From assembly GCF_900100605.1 (NCBI RefSeq), contig NZ_FNCN01000004.1:124001-188000 (forward strand): a stretch of 64,000 nucleotides of DNA. The letters run 5' to 3'. This DNA is from Sinosporangium album. Lineage in GTDB: Bacteria > Actinomycetota > Actinomycetes > Streptosporangiales > Streptosporangiaceae. Below the pieces are notes generated by a model, which saw only the letters and a list, made by a program, of their open reading frames with translations, was not told where the DNA came from and made no database searches. Position numbers and translations under genes: made by a program. Shown here in pieces: positions 46,087 to 54,036 of this stretch. The number at the start of each line of letters is the position of its first letter. Positions within the stretch are counted from its first letter, which is position 1.

Positions 46087-46817
46087 ACCTCGACCTGGCC
46101 GGGACCATAGCCGGCGGATCGCTGCTCATCGCCCTGCCCATCGCGGTCGCGGCGGGGCTCGTGTCGTTCGCGTCCCCGTGTGTGCTGCCGCTCGTGCCCG
46201 GCTACCTGTCCTACGTCACGGGCATGAGCGACGACCCCAAGCGCGGCCGTCTGCTGATCGGCAGCCTCCTGTTCGTGCTCGGGTTCGCGGTGGTCTTCGT
46301 CTCGGCCGGAGCCGTCGTCGGCGGCGTGGGCAGCGCGCTGCTGCAGAACGCCGACATCGTCAAACGGGTGCTCGGCGTGGTCACCATCGCCCTCGGCCTG
46401 GCCTTTCTCGGGGTGATCCCGGGGCTCCAGCGCGATTTCCGCGTCCACCGCCGGCCGGCGGCCGGGCTCGCCGGAGCGCCGCTGCTCGGCGTGGTGTTCG
46501 GCCTCGGCTGGACCCCCTGCATCGGCCCGACCCTCGCCGTGGTGCTCTCGCTCGGCCTCACGGAGGGCAGCGCGGGCCGCGGTGCCGTACTCGCCTTCGC
46601 CTACGCGCTCGGCCTCGGCCTGCCGTTCGTCGTGGCCGGCCTCGCCTACCGGCGCGCGCTGCACGCCTTCGCGGCGCTGCGCCGCCACTCGCGGCTCATC
46701 ACACGCATCGGCGGGGCGATGCTGGTGCTCGTGGGCGTGATGCTCATGACCGGACTCTGGGACCAGCTCATCGCCTCGATGCAGGGCTGGATCGGCGGAT
46801 TCGAGCCGGTGCTCTGA
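46083..46817 (+). CDS. ccdA: Cytochrome c biogenesis protein CcdA
   Basis: A 244-residue membrane protein with six hydrophobic helices that carries reducing equivalents across the membrane to ResA. The two redox cysteines are Cys33 in VSFASPCVLPLVPGYL and Cys146 in GLGWTPCIGPTLA. These are the hallmark helices 1 and 4 of the DsbD/CcdA family. The GTG start overlaps the resA stop (GTGA), and the stop TGA shares a base with the resB ATG (TGATG). Confidence 0.94.
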   Translation: MNLDLAGTIAGGSLLIALPIAVAAGLVSFASPCVLPLVPGYLSYVTGMSDDPKRGRLLIGSLLFVLGFAVVFVSAGAVVGGVGSALLQNADIVKRVLGVVTIALGLAFLGVIPGLQRDFRVHRRPAAGLAGAPLLGVVFGLGWTPCIGPTLAVVLSLGLTEGSAGRGAVLAFAYALGLGLPFVVAGLAYRRALHAFAALRRHSRLITRIGGAMLVLVGVMLMTGLWDQLIASMQGWIGGFEPVL

Positions 46818-48403
46818 TGGCGACGACCTCAAGCGACGTGAAGCTCGACGTCACACCGCGCGGCCCGGGAGGCGGCCTCGGCGTCGCGGGCTGGCTGCGG
46901 TGGGGGTGGCGCACCCTCACCTCGATGCGCACCGCGCTCGTCCTGCTGTTCCTGTTCGCCGTGGCCTCGATCCCCGGCTCGCTGGTGCCCCAGCGCGGAG
47001 TCGCGCCCGAGAAGGTCGCCGAGCACTTCAAGAACACCCCCGAACTGGCCGCGTGGCTCGACCGCCTCTGGTTCTACGACGTCTTCCAGTCGCCGTGGTT
47101 CGCAGCGATCTACCTGCTGCTGTTCCTGTCGCTGATCGGCTGTGTCATCCCCCGCACGAAGGTGCATCTGGAGGAGATACGCCGCAAGCCTCCGGCCATA
47201 CCGCGCAACCTCAAGAGGCTGCCCCACCACGCGTCCTTCACCGAGGAGACCACGGTCGACGAGGTGGCCGCGCGGCTGCGCAAGCGGCGCTTCCGGGTGG
47301 AGACCGGCCCGGACTGGGTCTCCGCCGAGAAGGGCTACCTCCGCGAGACCGGCAACCTGTTCTTCCACATCTCGCTGCTCGGCCTGCTGGTGGCCGTCGG
47401 CTTCGGGTCGCTGTACGGCTACCGCGGCAACGTCCTGCTCATGGAGGGCAGTGGGTTCGCCAACACCGTCGCCGCCTACGACCGCTACATCCCCGGCACG
47501 ATGGTCTCGGCCGAGTCGCTGACGCCGTTCTCCTTCCATCTGGAGGACTTCAACGCGACCTACGTCATCGAGGGGGAGCGCCGGGGCCAGGCGCTGGACT
47601 TCGCCGCCAAGCTCAAGGTCACCGACAGGCCCGGGTCGCCGGAGCGCGACGTCACCCTCAAGGTCAACGAGCCTCTCGACGTGGACGGCACGATGACCTA
47701 CCTGCTCGGCAACGGCTACGCCCCCACCTTCAAGATCACCGACGGGAAGGGGCAGGTGGCGTTCGACGCGCCAGTGCCGTGCCTGGTCGTCGACTCCGCC
47801 ACCTTCACCTCCGAGTGCGCGATCAAGGTGCCGGACGCCGCTCCGACCCAGCTCGGCTTCCTCACGCGCTTCCTGCCGACCTCGGTCAAACTGCATGACG
47901 GCACCTACACCTCGGCGTTCCCCGGAGCGGTCAACCCGCAGGTTGAGGTCTGGGCCTTCTCCGGCGACCTCGGCCTCGACTCCGGCGCGCCGCAGTCCGT
48001 CTACCAGCTGGAGACCAAGGGCCTCAAGCCGCTGCTGATGCAGTCCAAGCCGTTGAACGTCGGCGACACCATCGAACTGCCGAACGGCGCGGGCAGCATC
48101 ACCTACACCGGCGTCAAGCAGTGGATCACCCTCCAGACGACCTACGACCCGGGGCGGGTGCCCGCGCTGATCGCCTCGGTGATCGCCGTGATCGGGCTCA
48201 TCCTCTCGCTCGGTGTGCGCCGGCGCCGTGTGTGGGTGCGGCTCGCGGAGGTGAAGGACGGCAACGGTACGGTTGTCGAGGTGGGCGGCCTGACGCGCAC
48301 CGAGGGCGGCGACGCCGCGTTCGCCGGCGAGTTCGACGACATCGTCAGGGCACTCGGTGCCCGATCCGCAGGAACCGCAGGAGAGAAGAATGCCCACCAG
48401 TGA
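46817..48403 (+). CDS. resB: Cytochrome c biogenesis protein ResB
   Basis: A 528-residue membrane protein of the Ccs (system II) heme-attachment complex. Three hydrophobic segments lie in the first 210 residues (TALVLLFLFAVASIPGSLVP, FAAIYLLLFLSLIGCVIP, LFFHISLLGLLVAVGFGSLYG), then a large external domain, then a last helix near residue 465. Together with CcsB it moves heme outward and ligates it to apocytochrome. The N-terminus is an unusual Gly-rich cytoplasmic stretch. The start is coupled to ccdA (TGATG). The end overlaps ccsB by 14 bases. Confidence 0.93.
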   Translation: MATTSSDVKLDVTPRGPGGGLGVAGWLRWGWRTLTSMRTALVLLFLFAVASIPGSLVPQRGVAPEKVAEHFKNTPELAAWLDRLWFYDVFQSPWFAAIYLLLFLSLIGCVIPRTKVHLEEIRRKPPAIPRNLKRLPHHASFTEETTVDEVAARLRKRRFRVETGPDWVSAEKGYLRETGNLFFHISLLGLLVAVGFGSLYGYRGNVLLMEGSGFANTVAAYDRYIPGTMVSAESLTPFSFHLEDFNATYVIEGERRGQALDFAAKLKVTDRPGSPERDVTLKVNEPLDVDGTMTYLLGNGYAPTFKITDGKGQVAFDAPVPCLVVDSATFTSECAIKVPDAAPTQLGFLTRFLPTSVKLHDGTYTSAFPGAVNPQVEVWAFSGDLGLDSGAPQSVYQLETKGLKPLLMQSKPLNVGDTIELPNGAGSITYTGVKQWITLQTTYDPGRVPALIASVIAVIGLILSLGVRRRRVWVRLAEVKDGNGTVVEVGGLTRTEGGDAAFAGEFDDIVRALGARSAGTAGEKNAHQ

Positions 48404-49358
48404 GGTTGATGCCGGGCTTGCCACATTGAGCGATCAGCTCGTTCTGGTCACCGTGCTGCTCTATGTGGCCGCGATGATCGGCTATGCGCTTGAGTTGGCC
48501 TTCGCCGCCCCTCGCACCAACCAGGTCTCCGGCGCGCGGCGCAAGGTGCTCGCCGGCGCAGGCGGCCCGAGCGCCGACGAATCCGCCGGTTCCGAGGTTT
48601 CGGCGACGTCGACGAAGCCGCCCGCGTCGCCCGGCTGGGCGCAGCGGGCCGGCACGGTCGCCCTGGTCGTCGGCTGGCTCGGATGGGCGGCCAACCTCGC
48701 CGCAGTCGTCATCCGCGGCCTCGCCGTGGAGCGGTGGCCGTGGGCGAACATGTACGAGTTCGTGGTGGCGATCTGCTTCGCCGCGGTGACCGCGTTCCTG
48801 TTCATGCAGATCCGCTTCCCGGTGCGCTTCCTCGGGGCGTTCGTCTTCGTGGCCTCGACGATCGGGCTCGGCTTCGCCGTGCGGTATCTGCATGTGCAGG
48901 CGGGGCCGGTGCAGCCGTCGCTCAACACGTACTGGATCGCGATCCACGTCTCGGCGGCCATCCTCGCCAGCGGACTGTTCATGCTGGCCGGCGTCTCGGG
49001 CATCCTCTACCTGATCCGCAAGGACGGGCTGTCCCGGCTGCCCACGCGCACCGACCTGGAGCGGGTGGCGCACCGCGCGATCCTCGTGGCGTTCCCGATC
49101 TGGACCTTCGCCATCATCGCCGGCGCCCTGTGGGCGGACCGCGCGTGGGGCCGCTACTGGGGCTGGGACCCCAAGGAGGTCTGGTCTTTCATCACCTGGA
49201 TCGGCTACGCGGCCTACCTGCACGCGTGCACGACCGCGGGGTGGAAGGGTAAGAAGGCCACGATCATCCAGATCATCGCGTTCGCCGCGCTGCTGTTCAA
49301 CCTGGTGGGAGTCAACATCTTCGTCGGCGGACTCCACTCCTACGCCGATGTGCCCTGA
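48390..49358 (+). CDS. ccsB: Cytochrome c biogenesis protein CcsB (CcsA family)
   Basis: A 322-residue polytopic membrane protein that presents heme to apocytochrome c. The tryptophan-rich WWD heme-binding motif is clear in WGRYWGWDPKEVWSFITW, with flanking heme-ligand His in WIAIHVSAAI and the loop YLHACTTAG. About eight helices are visible. A 45-residue Ala/Ser-rich cytoplasmic loop after helix 1 is longer than usual. ATG 48390 follows AGGAGAG and overlaps the resB 3' end. It is the last gene of the operon. Confidence 0.95.
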   Translation: MPTSEVDAGLATLSDQLVLVTVLLYVAAMIGYALELAFAAPRTNQVSGARRKVLAGAGGPSADESAGSEVSATSTKPPASPGWAQRAGTVALVVGWLGWAANLAAVVIRGLAVERWPWANMYEFVVAICFAAVTAFLFMQIRFPVRFLGAFVFVASTIGLGFAVRYLHVQAGPVQPSLNTYWIAIHVSAAILASGLFMLAGVSGILYLIRKDGLSRLPTRTDLERVAHRAILVAFPIWTFAIIAGALWADRAWGRYWGWDPKEVWSFITWIGYAAYLHACTTAGWKGKKATIIQIIAFAALLFNLVGVNIFVGGLHSYADVP

Positions 49359-49372
49359 CGTGCTCTGACGGG

Positions 49373-49414
49373 CGCCCCGCACGCGTCGCCCCGCACGCGT
49401 CGCCCCGCACGCAT
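49373..49414. repeat. 14-bp tandem repeat, three copies
   Basis: Unit CGCCCCGCACGCGT at 49373, 49387 and 49401, the last with one change (GCAT), between ccsB and the convergent PLDc_N gene. Confidence 0.88.
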
Positions 49415-49436
49415 CGCCCGAGGACGGGCGCGGCGC

Positions 49437-49742
49437 TCAGCCGCGCTCGTCCTCGCCGCGCATACGGCGGTCGAGGTCCTTCAAGAACTCGGGGTCGTCG
49501 TCCGGCCCCTTCGGCGCCTCCGCCTTCTTGCCGCGCGGCTGCGGACGATAGATCACTTTGGGGCCCAGAGGACGGCCAAGCAGCAACCAGAACAAGCTAC
49601 CGAAAAGCGGCACCAGGACGACGACGAGCACCCACAGAATCTTGGGTAGGAAACGGACCTGATCGTCTGGTGTGGTGATGACGTCGAACAGGCAGTAAAG
49701 CCAGAAGGCCAGCAACACCAGTCCGATGAGCACGCTAGGCAT
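49437..49742 (-). CDS. PLDc_N-domain small membrane protein
   Basis: A 101-residue protein with the two-helix PLDc_N domain seen at the start of cardiolipin synthases: VLIGLVLLAFWLYCLFDVI, then LPKILWVLVVVLVPLFGSLFWLLLGRP. The conserved phrase LPKILW..V.LVP..G...W...GRP is complete. No phospholipase D catalytic HKD domain follows; the tail is charged (GKKAEAPKGPDDDPEFLKDLDRRM). Stand-alone forms are common in actinomycetes and probably act as membrane regulators or subunits. Confidence 0.87.
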   Translation of the reverse strand: MPSVLIGLVLLAFWLYCLFDVITTPDDQVRFLPKILWVLVVVLVPLFGSLFWLLLGRPLGPKVIYRPQPRGKKAEAPKGPDDDPEFLKDLDRRMRGEDERG

Positions 49743-49872
49743 GCCCGAACTTTAAGCCATCATCGCGTCGATCGCGCTTTCGGCTCAGCCGGATTCACAT
49801 GACTGGAGAAGATCCGCGTCGTACGGTGGAACACGGTGCACTTCCCGAATCTCCGCGCTCGGAGCGGAAACG

Positions 49873-50724
49873 ATGAACGAGAGAGGTGCCATGGCGCAGT
49901 CCGGCGACAAGGGGCGCCATCGGCGGGGCAGCCGATGGTGGCAGCGGGTCACTTATGCCTCGTCGCACCGGCGCGGGGCTGAGGGAAATGTCGATCGTCC
50001 GGTCCCGCGCACCAGCCCGGTGTCCGCGTCGGTGGTCGACTCTCCCCAATACACCTGGCGGGATTTCGAACTGCCGGAGGAACGGCTACGGGCCCGCCCC
50101 CATCCGCCCGACGTCCCGGACTACGGCGACGGATTACGGCATTGCGGGAGCCTCGAACGTATTCTTCACCGGGAGTGGGATGACAGGAACGGGCCTCCGT
50201 CGGCCGACGCCGTACGCGCGGTGGACAGTCTCGCGCGGTTGCCGGACCGGTTGAAGGCCAAGCTCGCCGCTGGTCTCGAAGGCATCTACGTCGGGCCGGG
50301 CGGCGTGCCCGACCTCGACGACATGGGCTACCTGCGGGGAGCGCCGCTGCCGTCGGGCCGTGCCACGTGGGACGTCTGCGCGGGAGCGTACGGCGACCGC
50401 AAGATCGTCGTGGGGGACAGGCCGTCGCCGACGCCCGACGTGATGATGCACGAGGTCGGGCACGCGTTGGACGATGTGGACGCCCCGCCGGGAGGCTGGG
50501 TGTCGGACTGCCCGGAGTTCGTGGCCCTCTACGAGAAGTGCGAACCCCTGTTCGCGTCGGCGTTCCACCGGCAGCCCGCGGGTCTCGGGCGCAAGGAGTT
50601 CTTCGCCGACGCCTTCGCCGCGATCGCCTCGCGGCAGCGCCCCGCCCTGGTTGACATGCTCGGCGGAAACACTCGGATGGCGCTCACCGTCATGTTGTTC
50701 TTCAACCGGCGCTATGGAATCTAG
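49873..50724 (+). CDS. Putative zinc metalloprotease with HExxH motif (lethal-factor-like)
   Basis: A 283-residue protein. The zinc site is HEVGH (193-197) in DVMMHEVGHALDD, with a likely third ligand Glu242 in RKEFFADAFAAIASRQ about 45 residues later, the spacing of gluzincins such as anthrax-toxin lethal-factor-like peptidases. The preceding strands GLEGIYVGPGGVPDLDDM and KIVVGDRPS fit such a fold. The N-terminal 60 residues are basic and disordered; no signal peptide is seen. The start is ATG 49873, with ATG 49891 (GAGAGG before it) as alternative. A small acidic protein gene follows 9 bases later and may encode its partner. The substrate is unknown. Confidence 0.72.
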   Translation: MNERGAMAQSGDKGRHRRGSRWWQRVTYASSHRRGAEGNVDRPVPRTSPVSASVVDSPQYTWRDFELPEERLRARPHPPDVPDYGDGLRHCGSLERILHREWDDRNGPPSADAVRAVDSLARLPDRLKAKLAAGLEGIYVGPGGVPDLDDMGYLRGAPLPSGRATWDVCAGAYGDRKIVVGDRPSPTPDVMMHEVGHALDDVDAPPGGWVSDCPEFVALYEKCEPLFASAFHRQPAGLGRKEFFADAFAAIASRQRPALVDMLGGNTRMALTVMLFFNRRYGI

Positions 50725-50733
50725 GTGGTTCTC

Positions 50734-50982
50734 ATGTACGTCATCCGGTTAACGGACGGGACGCTGCGCGTGCCGCAGAGCCTGACCGCCCCGGACGGGC
50801 GTGTGATCGGCAACGCGTTCATCGAGTTGACGCCGGATGATCCGGACTATGAGCGGTGGCTGCCCGAGGCGCTCAGCGAGGCGGAGTTCGCGGAGATGCG
50901 GCGCCGGTGGCGCGAGGAGAACGACGATCTCGAAAGGGAGTTTCTCGCGTTCAAGGCGGAGGCGGAGCAGGACGACGCCTAG
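50734..50982 (+). CDS. Small acidic protein, possible partner of the upstream protease
   Basis: An 82-residue acidic protein. A beta-rich start (YVIRLTDGTLRVPQSLTAPDG, then VIGNAFIELTPDDPDYERWL) is followed by a long charged helix (AEFAEMRRRWREENDDLEREFLAF). I do not recognise the family. ATG 50734 has AGGTGG 6 bases upstream and lies 9 bases after the protease stop, so the two genes are one transcription unit. Position, size and acidity suggest an inhibitor, immunity protein or binding partner of the protease; this is inference only. Confidence 0.65.
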   Translation: MYVIRLTDGTLRVPQSLTAPDGRVIGNAFIELTPDDPDYERWLPEALSEAEFAEMRRRWREENDDLEREFLAFKAEAEQDDA

Positions 50983-51122
50983 ACGGGCGGCCTGCGGCGG
51001 GGGCCGTGCGAGCCGGTCCGGAAGGCGGCGGACAGGTGGGGAGGGGGCGGGTCAAGCCCCGTGGTGACCCTGCGGTTTCGGGGTAGATCCGCAGGATCAC
51101 CGAGGCGACGTATTCCTCGTCG

Positions 51123-51344
51123 TCAGACTCGCGGGGATTCGCCAGTCGGCCGGTCGGCCGCCAGTACGTCCTCGCCACGAAGAAGGGCGTGCACTTCCGA
51201 TTCACGGAAGCGCCGGTGCCCTCCGGGGGTGCGGATGCTGCTGATGCGGCCTGCCGCGGCCCAGCGTGTCACCGTCTTTGGGTCAACCCGGAAAAGGGCG
51301 GCAACCTCACCCGGGGTCAGCAGACGCTCGCTGCTACTCTCCAC
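51123..51344 (-). CDS. bldC: BldC-type MerR-like developmental regulator
   Basis: A 73-residue single-domain DNA-binding protein. The core LLTPGEVAALFRVDPKTVTRWAAAGRISSIRTPGGHRRFRESEVHALL is nearly the same as Streptomyces BldC, with conserved VDPKTVTRWA and GGHRR wing. BldC binds head-to-tail on AT-rich direct repeats and times entry into development. GTG 51344 is chosen for GGGGGAG 6 bases upstream; a TTG lies one codon earlier. The 256-base upstream region is AT-rich and contains a sigma-WhiG-like promoter candidate. This gene sits 19 kb from bldN. Confidence 0.9.
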   Translation of the reverse strand: MESSSERLLTPGEVAALFRVDPKTVTRWAAAGRISSIRTPGGHRRFRESEVHALLRGEDVLAADRPTGESPRV

Positions 51345-51451
51345 CAATCTCTCCCCCTCGCATCCCGCTTCCTGCCAGCGGGCGGACAGGTACTCCAGTG
51401 TGCCGAGCGAAGCCTGATATATCCGTGGTTTTGAGCAAAGATCACGGGTTG

Positions 51452-51478
51452 TTATCGGCTGAACGCCCGATTGTTATA
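51452..51478 (-). promoter_or_regulatory. Candidate sigma-WhiG/FliA-type promoter upstream of bldC
   Basis: On the minus strand, TATA (51478-51475), 15 bases, GCCGATAA (51459-51452). The WhiG/sigma-28 consensus is TAAA-N15/16-GCCGATAA, so only one base differs. It would start transcription about 100 bases before the bldC start codon. Confidence 0.5.
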
Positions 51479-51588
51479 TGATAGAGCCTCTTTGAGAGTC
51501 TCATGGGTGTTTCTTTACAAAAGGGCGTCTTGGGCAGACTAGCAGCGCTCCTGCCCGGTGCGAAGGCACTGGCTCAGGGGGAGTGTCG

Positions 51589-51594
51589 TAACCT
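51589..51594 (+). promoter_or_regulatory. -10 box TAACCT of the DUF4229 gene (leaderless type)
   Basis: TAACCT ends 6 bases before the GTG at 51601. No ribosome site lies between. Confidence 0.55.
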
Positions 51595-51600
51595 CAAGCT

Positions 51601-51819
51601 GTGCATCCAGTTCTCGTTTACACCGCGTCTCGCATCGGCCTGTTCGTCGTCGCACTCGGAGTGCTCTATCTGCTCGGGCTTCGCAGCTGGTTGATTCTTG
51701 CTGTGGTCGCCTTCGCCGTCAGCGGCCTTGCGAGCTATGTGTTGCTCTCCAAGCAGCGTGACGCCGTGAGTGCGCGCATCGGAAAGACCAGCGCGACTCT
51801 CGACAAGAGAGAGGATTGA
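51601..51819 (+). CDS. DUF4229 small membrane protein
   Basis: A 72-residue protein with two closely spaced membrane helices (VYTASRIGLFVVALGVLYLLG and SWLILAVVAFAVSGLASYVLL) and the cytoplasmic phrase SKQRDAVSARI that marks the DUF4229 family. Function is unknown; the family is widespread in actinomycetes, often near menaquinone or respiratory genes, as here (menG 1.4 kb away). A leaderless GTG start follows a TAACCT -10 box. The convergent propeller gene ends 4 bases after its stop. Confidence 0.87.
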   Translation: MHPVLVYTASRIGLFVVALGVLYLLGLRSWLILAVVAFAVSGLASYVLLSKQRDAVSARIGKTSATLDKRED

Positions 51820-51823
51820 GGGA

Positions 51824-53092
51824 CTACGGCAACGGAAACATGCCGACTCGGGCATGGTACTCGCGGCCGAGTCGAGTTGTATCACTACCGACCAGTAGAC
51901 CCCCGCGATGCGGAAGGAATGCCTTCACCCCGATCCCGCGTTCGCGTCCCGGGTTCCACGCCAGCGCTTTGCCCGTGCGAGGGTGCAGCGCGGCGATTCC
52001 CTCCCGCTTAACCGCGCCGGCACCTGCGGAATCGCTGCCGTGGGGGTTGTTGTGCCAGCGCTGGTGCCCCCCCACATAGATCGCGGCGGAAGTCACCGCC
52101 ACCGAATAGAGCGAGTCCCCACCGGTGTGGTTCATCCATGTCGGCTGGATCCGATCGCCCTTGGCGAACGTCTCGAATCTTGTTGCGGCGTCGCAGGGTT
52201 TGCGTGGTCCGCCGGCTCCGCCGGTCGTGACGATCACGAAATACTTTCCGTCGGAGGAGAAGTCCACTCCTCGGACATAGGAAGGGAAGTCCGCCTTGCA
52301 CGCGACGGCAAACGTCGGCGTGCGCCAGTCGGCGACCTTGGCCTGCGCGCCGGTGATGTCGATGAGCCCCAGTTGCGGGCGGGAGAGGCCGTCGAGGGTG
52401 GTGAATGCGCCGGCGACGGCGAGCCGCCGGTCGCTCAGCGCCATTCCGTAGATTCTCACCTTTCCCTTGACCGGCTTGGCGGGAGTGACGGTGAATCGCG
52501 GGTCGGCTGCTCCGGTGGTGGTGTCCACTCGGGCCACGGCCGTACGCACAGAGCGGCCGACGTGGGTGAAGTCGCCGCCGACGTAGAGGTGGGAGCCCCG
52601 CAGGGCCAGGGCGCTGACGCCCCCGCCGGCGACCAGGGGGGCGAAGCGCGTGTCGAACGCCCCGTCGGACAGGCGGAACTTCGCGAGCCCGCCCACCTCG
52701 CGGTGGCCGACATAGGAAAAGGTGCCTCCGGCGTACACCGTGCCGTCGGCGCCGGCGGCCAGGGCGTAGACGGGGCCGTCGAGATCGGGGGCGAAGTCGG
52801 GGAGGACGCGTCCCGTGACCAGGTCGAAGGCGAACAGATGCGAACGTTCGAACTCCTCGGAGCCGTCGGCTTCGCTCACCTCGCTGAAGGATCCGCCGAC
52901 GATGGCGGTCCGTCCGACGATGGCGAAGGCGTTGACGATGCCGTCGAGGACGTGGGGGGTGTGGTTGACGGGGTCGGTGGACACGATCTTGGTCAGGTCG
53001 GTCTTCGCGGGGCCGGCCGTGTTCGCCGCCGCGGTCCCCGGGGGGAGCAGTGCCGTGGTGGTGGCCAGGACGGTTATGAATTGGGCAAGCAT
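51824..53092 (-). CDS. Secreted beta-propeller protein (delta-60/DUF5122-like repeats)
   Basis: A 422-residue exported protein. The N-terminus LAQFITVLATTTALLPPGTAAAN is a signal peptide. The mature part has repeats with the phrase GG.F..V: VGGSFSEV, AGGTFSYVG, VGGDFTHVG, AGAFTTLDG and VGGHQRW, each before strands like LAKFRLSDGAFDTRF or VARVDTTTGAADPRF. That is the pattern of delta-60 (DUF5122) repeats that build propellers. Two Cys (ACKADF, PCDAAT) may pair. It probably binds a ligand or partner outside the cell; no catalytic site is recognisable. Divergent from menG. Confidence 0.82.
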   Translation of the reverse strand: MLAQFITVLATTTALLPPGTAAANTAGPAKTDLTKIVSTDPVNHTPHVLDGIVNAFAIVGRTAIVGGSFSEVSEADGSEEFERSHLFAFDLVTGRVLPDFAPDLDGPVYALAAGADGTVYAGGTFSYVGHREVGGLAKFRLSDGAFDTRFAPLVAGGGVSALALRGSHLYVGGDFTHVGRSVRTAVARVDTTTGAADPRFTVTPAKPVKGKVRIYGMALSDRRLAVAGAFTTLDGLSRPQLGLIDITGAQAKVADWRTPTFAVACKADFPSYVRGVDFSSDGKYFVIVTTGGAGGPRKPCDAATRFETFAKGDRIQPTWMNHTGGDSLYSVAVTSAAIYVGGHQRWHNNPHGSDSAGAGAVKREGIAALHPRTGKALAWNPGRERGIGVKAFLPHRGGLLVGSDTTRLGREYHARVGMFPLP

Positions 53093-53178
53093 GCGCCAAG
53101 TCCTAGCAGAGGTTTCGTAGCCATGCGGTTACTTTCCGTGAGTGCGTGAGGCGGCGAAGACCCCGGCCCCCAGGGCCA

Positions 53179-53184
53179 TAGGCT
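53179..53184 (+). promoter_or_regulatory. -10 box TAGGCT of menG (leaderless type)
   Basis: TAGGCT ends 6 bases before ATG 53191. The sequence TGAGGT between them also contains GAGG, too close to act as a ribosome site. Confidence 0.55.
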
Positions 53185-53190
53185 TGAGGT

Positions 53191-53904
53191 ATGACGCGCG
53201 CATCGCTGGAGAAGCAGCCTCACGACGTCGCCGCGATGTTCGATCGCACGGCCCGCCGCTACGACTTGGTCAACGATCTGCTGTCCCTCGGCCAGGACCG
53301 GCTGTGGCGCAAGATCACCGCCGAGGTCGTCGACGCGGGGCCGGGCGAGCTGGTGCTCGACCTCGCGGCCGGCACCGGCACCTCCAGCGTGTCGTTCACC
53401 GAGCTCGGTGCCAGGGCGGTCGCGTGTGACTTCTCTCTCGGCATGCTCCGCACGGGCGTCGAGCGCCAGGGGGCGGGCGGCCCGGTCGACTTCATCGCCG
53501 GCGACGGCCTGCGCCTGCCGTTCGCCGACGACAGCTTCGACGTCGTCACCGTCTCCTTCGGCCTGCGCAACATGCGCGACACGGTCGCGGCCCTGCGCGA
53601 GATGTTCCGTGTGGCGCGCCCCGGGGGCCGACTGGTGATCTGTGAGTTCTCGCGCCCGACGATCAAGTCGTTCGATCTCGTCTACTCGCAATATCTCGTG
53701 CAGATGCTGCCTCGCGTCGCGAGGTTGGCGAGCTCCAACCCCGAGTCTTATGAGTACCTCGCCGAGTCCATCCGGGACTGGCCGGACCAGCCCGCGCTGG
53801 CCCGCTTGGTGGGCGAGGCGGGGTGGCGCCGAGTCGCCTGGCGCAACTTGAGTCTCGGTATTGTCGCTCTTCACCGCGGGGTCAAACCGCCCACCGGTCG
53901 ATAG
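53191..53904 (+). CDS. menG: Demethylmenaquinone methyltransferase
   Basis: A 237-residue UbiE/MenG SAM-dependent methyltransferase, the last step of menaquinone synthesis. Family signatures are [29 protein letters not shown] at the N-terminus, the SAM site [47 protein letters not shown] and [12 protein letters not shown]. It supplies the quinone used by the NADH dehydrogenase encoded downstream and lies next to the geranylgeranyl reductase, which may modify the same quinone. It appears to have its own TAGGCT promoter outside the Rex operator. Confidence 0.96.
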   Translation: MTRASLEKQPHDVAAMFDRTARRYDLVNDLLSLGQDRLWRKITAEVVDAGPGELVLDLAAGTGTSSVSFTELGARAVACDFSLGMLRTGVERQGAGGPVDFIAGDGLRLPFADDSFDVVTVSFGLRNMRDTVAALREMFRVARPGGRLVICEFSRPTIKSFDLVYSQYLVQMLPRVARLASSNPESYEYLAESIRDWPDQPALARLVGEAGWRRVAWRNLSLGIVALHRGVKPPTGR

Positions 53905-53939
53905 AGCTACCCATCTGACATCCCGCGTCGGAAAAGCGT

Positions 53940-53945
53940 TAGACT
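53940..53945 (+). promoter_or_regulatory. -10 box TAGACT upstream of the geranylgeranyl reductase
   Basis: TAGACT, with a weak -35 CTGACA (53915-53920) at 19-bp spacing. Transcription should start near 53952, just ahead of the Rex operator. Confidence 0.55.
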
Positions 53946-53959
53946 GCGGAACCGACAAG

Positions 53960-53979
53960 TTTGTGAAGAGGTTCACAAA
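53960..53979. promoter_or_regulatory. Rex operator (ROP), near-perfect, before ggr-nuo
   Basis: TTTGTGAA (53960-53967), GAGG, TTCACAAA (53972-53979): a perfect 8-bp dyad and a full match to TTGTGAA-N4-TTCACAA. It lies 14 bases downstream of the -10 box, so Rex would act as a roadblock or block open-complex formation. Confidence 0.93.
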
Positions 53980-54036
53980 AGTACGAAGGCCCCATATGCC
54001 GAGGCCATCGACCATGTAGGACAAGGAACTGGTCCC

